Below, in pieces: positions 5,435 to 10,170 of a DNA stretch of 10,170 bases. Within the stretch, counting starts at the first letter, position 1. Each line of letters opens with the position of its first letter. The translations under genes and the position numbers were made by a program. The DNA is from CADCWK01 sp964244115 (lineage in GTDB: Bacteria > Chloroflexota > Chloroflexia > Thermomicrobiales > UBA6265), in assembly GCA_964244115.1 (NCBI GenBank), contig CAXTHM010000104.1, forward strand, positions 1-10,170. The letters run 5' to 3'. The notes under the pieces were generated by a model. That model was not told the origin of the DNA, ran no database searches, and saw nothing but the letters and a program-made list of their open reading frames with translations.

Positions 5435-8293
5435 ATGTCATCCGGCAAGTCGCCGACGTCCGCAGACCAGAACGACCCGTCCGGGAACGCCACGGACCGC
5501 CCCCTCGACGAGCAGGTCCAGCCTTTGGCTCAGGGGAATGACGAGGCCACCATCGGCCAGGCGCCGCAGGATCAGCAGGCGAAGTCGAGACGGCCGCGCC
5601 GGACCAAGGCGAAGCCCGTCGCTCAGCGGGCGATCGCGCTGCCGGTGCTGGTCGTCGACGAGACCATCCTCCTGCCGCACATGTCGATCCCGTTCCCGAT
5701 CGAGGACGAGGAATCGGCGCTGGTGCTCGATCGGGCCGCCCGGCTCCCGCTGCGTCAGGTCCTGGTCCTGACCGAGCGCCTTGCCTCCGACGTGAGCGGC
5801 AACCCGTTCGGCTCGGACGCCGGTGATCTCGAGCTGATCGCCGCGCGACTGGCGATGGACCCGCGCCTCGCCGTCGACTTCCCGGGCGAGTCGATGCCAC
5901 ACGCGCCCGACGACCCGGACGAATCCGGAGGCTGGACGCCCGAGGGTGAGCCGGAGATGGAGCAGTTCGAACTCTGCACCGTCGGGGTGATCGCGGAGGT
6001 CGGCCAGCGGGTGACCAGGGCCGGCGGGCACAGCCACGTCATCCTGCAGGGCGTCAGCCGCGGCATCGTCGAGGAGGTCATCCAGACCGACCCCTATCCG
6101 GTCGCCCGGGTCCGTCGCCATGACGACCTGCCGATGGAAGGCGCGGCGGCCGAGGCCGCGATGACCGCGATTCTGGAACAGGTCGAGAGCTACCTGAGCA
6201 TGCTGCCGAGCGTGCCCGAGGAAGTCCTCTCGACGATCCGGGGCATCAACGAGCCGGGCTGGCTCGCGGACCTGATCGCGTTCTCGCCGGAGTTCACCCC
6301 CGAGCAGCGCCAGATGCTGCTCGAAGTCCTCGACCCGATCGAGCGGCTCCGGACGCTCGGGGTGCTGATCGAGAAGCGCCTGAGCGTCCTCAACCTGCGC
6401 CAGCAGATCCAGCACGAGGCACAGGAAGGCATGGACCGCCAGCAGCGCGAGTACTTCCTCCGCGAGCAGATCCGGGCGATTCAGAAGGAACTCGGCGAGG
6501 GGTCCCCCGAGGAGACCCTCGCCAAGGAACTGCGCGACCAGGTCGAGCAGGCCGGGATGCCGGACGACGTCAAGGCCAGGGCGATGGTCCAGGTCGAGCG
6601 CCTGGAGCAGCAGCACCCGTTCTCGCCGGAACTGGGCATCATCCGCTCCTACCTCGAATGGCTGATCGACCTGCCGTGGTCCCGGCAGACCGACGAGCGG
6701 CTCGACCTCCGCGAGGTCGCCCGCATCCTCGACGAGGACCATCACGGGCTGGAGAAGGTCAAGGACCGGATCCTGGAATTCGTTGCCGTCCGCAAGCTCG
6801 CCGGCGACCGCCTGCGCTCACCGATCATCTGCTTCGTCGGCCCGCCCGGCGTCGGCAAGACCAGCCTCGGCCGCAGCATCGCTCGCGCGATCAACCGGGA
6901 GTACGTCCGGATCAGCCTCGGTGGCGTCCGCGACGAGGCCGAGATCCGGGGGCACCGCCGGACCTACGTCGGGGCGATGCCGGGACGGATCATCAAGGGT
7001 CTCCGGGACGCGAAGAGCCGCAACCCGGTCATGGTGCTGGACGAGGTCGACAAGCTCGGCGGGGACACGTTCCGCGGCGACCCGTCGTCGGCGCTGCTCG
7101 AAGTCCTCGACCCCGAGCAGAACAGCAGCTTCTCGGATCACTACCTGGAAGTCCCGTTCGACCTGTCGCGGGTGATGTTCTTCACGACCGCCAACATGCT
7201 GGACCCGATCCCCGCCGCCTTGCGGGACCGGATGGAGATCATCGAGGTCCCGGGCTACACCGAGGTCGAGAAGGTCGAGATCGCCCGCAACTTCCTCCTG
7301 CCCCGATCACTGGAGAATCACGGGCTCTCGTCCGAGCAGATGGTGATCACGGATGACGCCGTCCGGCGGCTGATCCGCGAGTACACCGAGGAGTCAGGCG
7401 TCCGCAGCCTGGAGCGGGAGATCGGGTCGCTCGCCCGCAAGGTCGCGCGGGAGATCGCGACGGCCCGCGACGCTCAGGCCGATTCCGAGCAGCCTCAAGC
7501 CCTTGCCGATGACGCGCCGACGACCGTCGCGCAAGACGTGCCGTTGGACACGATGATCCACGTCGACGCGGCGCCCTCTCAGAACGGCAACGGACTGCCA
7601 ACGATCCCGCTCATCATCGATGCCGCCGCGATCGAGGCCTACCTCGGCATCCCGCGCTACGACTACGGGCTGGCCGAGGAGAGCGACGAGATCGGAGTCG
7701 CGACCGGCGCCGCCGTGACCAGCTTCGGCGGTGATCTGCTCTCGATCGAGGTGCTGATCATGGAGGGCAAGGGCGACCTCGTCCTGACCGGTCAGCTCGG
7801 CGACGTCATGCAGGAGTCGGCCCGGGCGGCGATCAGCTTCGCCCGCAGCCGGGCGACGACCTTCGACCTCGCGCCGCAATTCTTCGACAAGCACAACATC
7901 CACATCCACATCCCGGCCGGGGCGATCCCGAAGGACGGCCCGTCGGCCGGGATCACGATGGCGACGGCGCTGTTCTCGGCCCTGACCGGCCGGGAGGTCC
8001 GCAAGGACGTCGCGATGACCGGCGAGATCACCCTCCGCGGCAAGGTCCTGCCGATCGGCGGGCTCCGGGAGAAGACGCTGGCCGCCCACCGGGGCGGCAT
8101 CAAGACGTTCCTGCTGCCCCGCCGGAACGCCAAGGACCTGAGCGAGTTGCCCGACATCGTCCGCTCCGGGCTCCACCTCATCATGGTCGAAACGCTCGAC
8201 GAGGTCCTGACCGTCGCGCTCGTTCCCCGGAAGACACCGTCGGCCGAACACGAGACCGTCCCAGAACGTATCCCGGAGATCGCCGCGGTCTGA
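5435..8293 (+). CDS. lon: ATP-dependent Lon protease (AAA+ Ser/Lys protease)
   Basis: Lon is a cytosolic homo-hexamer that unfolds and degrades misfolded and regulatory proteins. The 952 residues comprise a polar disordered N-terminal extension (1-65), the LON substrate-binding domain (from about 66), a helical region, the AAA+ module and the C-terminal protease domain. Visible motifs are Walker A GPPGVGKT (469-476), Walker B PVMVLDE (531-537), a TANMLDPIPAALRDRME stretch typical of sensor 1 and arginine finger, and the catalytic dyad Ser837 in KDGPSAG and Lys880 in GGLREKTLAA. The 43-residue Ser-Lys spacing equals that of E. coli Lon (679/722). It is longer than the roughly 780-residue norm because of the N-terminal extension, an acidic insert in the LON domain (about 115-176) and a low-complexity insert between AAA+ lid and protease domain (about 677-720). 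ATG at 5435 follows GGTGAG. It is divergent from the exported-protein gene, with no heat-shock operator seen. Confidence 0.97.
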   Translation: MSSGKSPTSADQNDPSGNATDRPLDEQVQPLAQGNDEATIGQAPQDQQAKSRRPRRTKAKPVAQRAIALPVLVVDETILLPHMSIPFPIEDEESALVLDRAARLPLRQVLVLTERLASDVSGNPFGSDAGDLELIAARLAMDPRLAVDFPGESMPHAPDDPDESGGWTPEGEPEMEQFELCTVGVIAEVGQRVTRAGGHSHVILQGVSRGIVEEVIQTDPYPVARVRRHDDLPMEGAAAEAAMTAILEQVESYLSMLPSVPEEVLSTIRGINEPGWLADLIAFSPEFTPEQRQMLLEVLDPIERLRTLGVLIEKRLSVLNLRQQIQHEAQEGMDRQQREYFLREQIRAIQKELGEGSPEETLAKELRDQVEQAGMPDDVKARAMVQVERLEQQHPFSPELGIIRSYLEWLIDLPWSRQTDERLDLREVARILDEDHHGLEKVKDRILEFVAVRKLAGDRLRSPIICFVGPPGVGKTSLGRSIARAINREYVRISLGGVRDEAEIRGHRRTYVGAMPGRIIKGLRDAKSRNPVMVLDEVDKLGGDTFRGDPSSALLEVLDPEQNSSFSDHYLEVPFDLSRVMFFTTANMLDPIPAALRDRMEIIEVPGYTEVEKVEIARNFLLPRSLENHGLSSEQMVITDDAVRRLIREYTEESGVRSLEREIGSLARKVAREIATARDAQADSEQPQALADDAPTTVAQDVPLDTMIHVDAAPSQNGNGLPTIPLIIDAAAIEAYLGIPRYDYGLAEESDEIGVATGAAVTSFGGDLLSIEVLIMEGKGDLVLTGQLGDVMQESARAAISFARSRATTFDLAPQFFDKHNIHIHIPAGAIPKDGPSAGITMATALFSALTGREVRKDVAMTGEITLRGKVLPIGGLREKTLAAHRGGIKTFLLPRRNAKDLSELPDIVRSGLHLIMVETLDEVLTVALVPRKTPSAEHETVPERIPEIAAV

Positions 8294-8308
8294 TCGGTCA
8301 CCGCCAGG

Positions 8309-8492
8309 TCATACTGAATCCGGGTAAGCGGTCGGTGGATCTGCGACACCTCGGTGGCGGAGCAGACCTCTCCCCCAGCCGGGGTGAACCTGCTCGCTCA
8401 CCCGCTGACGCGGCTTCGGCTCACAGGTGCCCAGAGAGGGGAGCAACACGCACCTGCGGTACGCACCAAGCGTCAACCCGGATTCCGTATCA
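8309..8492. ncRNA. Candidate structured RNA: ~184-nt rod closed by a long inverted repeat
   Basis: TCATACTGAATCCGGGT (8309-8325) and ACCCGGATTCCGTATCA (8476-8492) are complementary at 15 of 17 positions, including a perfect 10-bp core. Pairing continues inward to 8337/8464 with a few mismatches (GGTG with CACC). Further stems follow: 8348-8350 with 8458-8460, 8353-8359 with 8449-8454 (one bulged G), 8370-8375 with 8438-8443, 8382-8384 with 8430-8432, 8388-8392 with 8424-8428, and a CCGC-TGAC-GCGG hairpin at 8402-8413. The result is one irregular rod. Its length and shape recall 6S RNA, but I could not identify a conserved 6S promoter-mimic bubble, and the SRP RNA tetraloop motif is absent. 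The strand is undecided: each orientation gains one G-U pair. It lies in the gap between convergent lon and nitroreductase genes, with a second hairpin 8 bases to the right. A MITE-like element with terminal inverted repeats is the alternative. Confidence 0.4.
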
Positions 8493-8499
8493 GACATGA

Positions 8500-8537
8500 G
8501 ACCCACCCTCGGAGAGGTTACTCACCGAGGGCGGGTC
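8500..8537. terminator. Strong hairpin between lon and nitroreductase genes, likely terminator
   Basis: GACCC and CCCTCGG (8500-8512, interrupted by A8505) pair with CCGAGGG and GGGTC (8525-8537, interrupted by C8532). A GAG/CTC extension after an A-A mismatch closes a GTTA tetraloop at 8517-8520. That makes 15 pairs with two mismatches. It lies between convergent genes, 206 bases past the lon stop and 155 bases past the nitroreductase stop. As with the dxs terminator, there is no U-run on either side. Confidence 0.65.
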
Positions 8538-8543
8538 GGTCCC

Positions 8544-8573
8544 TGTCCAGGACACCGTTGTCCAGGATGGCGT
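8544..8573. repeat. Tandem 15-nt repeat, two copies
   Basis: TGTCCAGGACACCGT (8544-8558) is followed directly by TGTCCAGGATGGCGT (8559-8573), matching at 12 of 15 positions. The inner GGACA can pair with the second TGTCC to form a small hairpin. It lies just after the terminator-like hairpin. The remaining bases up to 8692 hold nothing else I could recognise. Confidence 0.4.
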
Positions 8574-8692
8574 TCCGATGAGATGCCCGAATTCCAGTCG
8601 CAGGGCTGCCCCCTCTCGCAGCACCCGCGAAGCCGAAGCCGCTATCGGCCCTGGAACGAGCAGGTGAGCCACTCGACCCGTCCCGGAACCCG

Positions 8693-9241
8693 TCAGTCGT
8701 TCCCGAAGCGGTTGCGGCTCACGATCTCGGAGAGCGGCTTTCGTCCGCCGGCGGCGGCGTTCGGACGTGGGTCCTTCGCCGTGACCGGATAGCCCAGAGC
8801 GACGACGGAACGGGCGGCCCGATCCGTGGGAACACCGAGGATCTCCTTGGCGGTCTGCTGCTGATCGGCGGTGCCGAACCAGGCCGTCCCACCGCCGATG
8901 CCGAAGAACCGGGCGGCGACCAGGAGCCGTTCCGTCACCCGCCCCTCGTCGTACGCCTCGCTCGTCTCGCTGTGGCCGTTGAGGACGATCGCGATCGCGA
9001 GGGGCGCACCGGCGACCCAGTTGATCGCCTCCCGCACCTGCGAGATTCGCCGGAGCTGCTCCGGGTCCGTCAGCACGACGAAGTGCCACGGCTGCGTGTT
9101 GCGGGAGCTGCCCGTCCAGCGCGCGACCTCCAGGAGTTCCTGGACGATCTCCTCCGGGACGGGATCGGGTCGGTACTGTCTGATCTGCCGAACGTGCCGC
9201 AGTTCAGCCGCGATACCCGTTGCGTCCTGTCCGTGTCCCAT
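8693..9241 (-). CDS. Nitroreductase-family FMN oxidoreductase
   Basis: The 182-residue protein has the compact nitroreductase fold: VRQIRQYRPDPVPEEIVQEL near the N-terminus (Arg18 and Arg21 fit the FMN-phosphate-binding pattern), the SSRNTQPWHFVV block at 45-56, a Gly-rich FFGIGGGTAWFG segment in the C-terminal half, and an ILGVPTDRAARSVVALGYP motif. Family members are usually dimers that use FMN and NAD(P)H to reduce nitro compounds, quinones or enones; the substrate here cannot be told. Length is typical of the short single-domain members. ATG at 9241 follows GGAGGG by about 8 bases. The gene is convergent with lon and divergent from a small membrane-peptide gene; repeated elements at 9271-9384 lie just upstream and may control it. 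Confidence 0.92.
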   Translation of the reverse strand: MGHGQDATGIAAELRHVRQIRQYRPDPVPEEIVQELLEVARWTGSSRNTQPWHFVVLTDPEQLRRISQVREAINWVAGAPLAIAIVLNGHSETSEAYDEGRVTERLLVAARFFGIGGGTAWFGTADQQQTAKEILGVPTDRAARSVVALGYPVTAKDPRPNAAAGGRKPLSEIVSRNRFGND

Positions 9242-9270
9242 CTCGTTTCCCTCCTCGTTTCGACGACGTC

Positions 9271-9384
9271 ACAGGTTCCGACACCAGCAGGAACCACGCC
9301 GCCCGTGACCTGACCGATCGGTTCGGTGACGCTGCCACCGACAGGTTCGACACACATGCGGCGACCTCCCACAGGTCGGCAACA
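9271..9384. promoter_or_regulatory. Three ACAGGTTCGACAC-like elements upstream of the nitroreductase gene
   Basis: Similar elements begin at 9271 (ACAGGTTCCGACACC), 9341 (ACAGGTTCGACACA) and 9371 (ACAGGTCGGCAACA). Their starts are 70 and 30 bases apart, so roughly on the same helix face. A perfect palindrome ACCGATCGGT lies at 9313-9322, and GGTTCC/GGAACC (9274-9279, 9290-9295) forms an inverted repeat. All lie between the divergent nitroreductase and small-membrane-peptide genes. The rest of 9242-9558 shows no gene I can support and no clear promoter hexamers. Confidence 0.35.
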
Positions 9385-9558
9385 GATACGACACGCCCTG
9401 CCCACGGCGATTCCACACCTCGTCGTTACGATGGAAACAACGGGACGAGCGGCCGACGAACTCCCTTCTGCGGAACCCAATGGTCGCTTAGCCCGTCATT
9501 CGATCAGCATCACCCGCCGGGTCTCATCAGGTCCCGCACGACCACGGAGTTCGTCACC

Positions 9559-9750
9559 ATGGAGCACCTCATCGTCACCGGAGCCGTCGTCGCCTTCCTG
9601 CTCCTGATCCTGCCAGCGGTCGTCGTGCCGTTCCTGAACCAGGACCCGGCGACGATGGACACGACGCCCGGGAAGGCCCCGGACCCGATCAGTCCGATCG
9701 CACCGAATCCCAACGCCGCTCAGCAGCCATTCGACCGCATCGCCGCCTGA
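9559..9750 (+). CDS. Predicted 63-residue single-pass membrane peptide
   Basis: The product is not one I recognise. Residues about 4-26 form one hydrophobic helix (LIVTGAVVAFLLLILPAVVV), followed by a hydrophilic Pro/Asp/Asn/Ala-rich tail with repeated PDPISP and APNPN segments. With no positive charge at the N-terminus, topology is unclear. The ATG at 9559 has GGAG nine bases upstream. The frame is open further left, to 9220, but that part encodes Arg/Thr/His-rich sequence without features and lacks a good start. Its stop is only 25 bases from the convergent HAD gene's stop. It is probably real because a signal-like helix and ribosome site coincide, but a chance frame is possible. Confidence 0.5.
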   Translation: MEHLIVTGAVVAFLLLILPAVVVPFLNQDPATMDTTPGKAPDPISPIAPNPNAAQQPFDRIAA

Positions 9751-9775
9751 TCGACATCGTCACCTGGCTGGGGGA

Positions 9776-10170
9776 TCAGTGCCCAGGCCGGGATGTCGGC
9801 TCGAGGTCGGACCCGGCCGGGACACCGTTCGCCCGGAGCCAGTCGATCGCCTCGAACAGCGTCGCCACGATGACGTCGGGACTGGCCGACAGACTCGCGC
9901 CGACCGAATAACCGTTCGGCACGAAGATGCTCCGCATCCCGGCGGCGTCCGCCGCCATCACCCCCGCCGGCGCATCCTCGAGGACCACGCACCGGGACGG
10001 CTCGACGTCGAGCAGCCGGGCCGCGGCCAGGAAGATGTCGGGGAACGGCTTGCCGCGCGTCACGTCATCGCCCGTCACCTCCGCGTCGAACAGGCCGGTC
10101 AGCCCGGTCTCGGCTAGCGAGATCACCGCCTGATGGCGCCGGTTCGACGTCGCGAGGGCGAGCCGCAGGC
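9776..10170 (-). CDS. HAD-superfamily hydrolase, beta-phosphoglucomutase/phosphatase-like, C-terminal part (cut by window edge)
   Basis: The frame enters from the right edge and stops with TGA at 9778-9776, leaving 130 residues. Visible HAD motifs are motif II (LALATSN, Thr7/Ser8 of the visible part), the motif III Lys in GKPFPDIF (Lys40) and the acidic motif IV in VVLEDAPAGVMAADAAGM (Glu64-Asp65). The GKPxPDIF and EDAPAGV wording is typical of subfamily I members such as beta-phosphoglucomutase, phosphoglycolate phosphatase and sugar-phosphate phosphatases. The N-terminal DxDxT nucleophile motif and the cap domain lie outside the window, so substrate and exact family cannot be assigned. A GTG at 10126 could be read as a start but would cut off motif II, so it is not the true start. 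The end is convergent with the small membrane-peptide gene. Confidence 0.92.
   Translation of the reverse strand, partial: LRLALATSNRRHQAVISLAETGLTGLFDAEVTGDDVTRGKPFPDIFLAAARLLDVEPSRCVVLEDAPAGVMAADAAGMRSIFVPNGYSVGASLSASPDVIVATLFEAIDWLRANGVPAGSDLEPTSRPGH

Noticed and set aside
5438..6745. 435-codon minus-strand frame antisense to lon
   Set aside because: It is the mirror of a GC-biased coding sequence; the sense strand encodes full Lon motifs.
8309..8492. SRP RNA, tmRNA or a cobalamin-type riboswitch
   Set aside because: The SRP GGAAGGAAGCAGC core, tmRNA ends and riboswitch boxes were not found on either strand, and the site lies downstream of genes rather than before one.
8309..8492. MITE or insertion-sequence remnant
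   Set aside because: The inverted ends would fit, but no target-site duplication flanks them and pairing runs well inside the arms. Not excluded; a copy-number search would settle it.
8490..9089. 199-codon minus-strand frame overlapping the nitroreductase gene
   Set aside because: The overlapping frame ending at 8693 carries all nitroreductase motifs; this one has none.

Overview
The window is GC-rich chromosomal DNA from a bacterium. The coding style (G/C in most third codon positions, good Shine-Dalgarno sites about 8 bases before the starts) and the mix of DXS, Lon and an exported tandem-repeat protein suggest a Chloroflexota lineage close to Thermomicrobia/Sphaerobacter. That placement is an inference from general resemblance, not from a search.

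Layout. Positions 1-334 (minus) hold the N-terminal part of an XRE-type helix-turn-helix regulator that runs off the left edge. Positions 335-1223 have no convincing gene except a possible 17-codon leader ORF, but hold several palindromes and short direct repeats. Positions 1224-3251 (plus) encode 1-deoxy-D-xylulose-5-phosphate synthase (dxs), closed by a strong hairpin (3295-3338) that serves as a convergent terminator. Positions 3365-5047 (minus) encode an exported protein of 560 residues with three divergent copies of a beta-rich module and an acidic Pro/Thr linker. A divergent intergenic region (5048-5434) leads into lon (5435-8293, plus), which encodes a 952-residue ATP-dependent Lon protease with unusual insertions. 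Positions 8294-8692 lie between convergent lon and a nitroreductase gene. They carry a long imperfect inverted repeat that can fold into a rod of about 184 nt (8309-8492), a second strong hairpin (8500-8537) and a 15-nt tandem repeat. Positions 8693-9241 (minus) encode an FMN nitroreductase. Positions 9242-9558 contain three copies of an ACAGGTTCGACAC-like element. Positions 9559-9750 (plus) encode a predicted 63-residue membrane peptide. Positions 9776-10170 (minus) are the C-terminal part of a HAD hydrolase that runs off the right edge.

How the parts relate. Every gene appears to be its own transcription unit; neighbours are convergent or divergent and no operon is evident. dxs supplies isoprenoid precursors and lon handles protein quality control, so most of the window is housekeeping. 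The least explained items are the rod-forming element after lon, the exported three-module protein, and the repeat clusters upstream of the XRE and nitroreductase genes. No mobile element, CRISPR array, tRNA or rRNA was seen.
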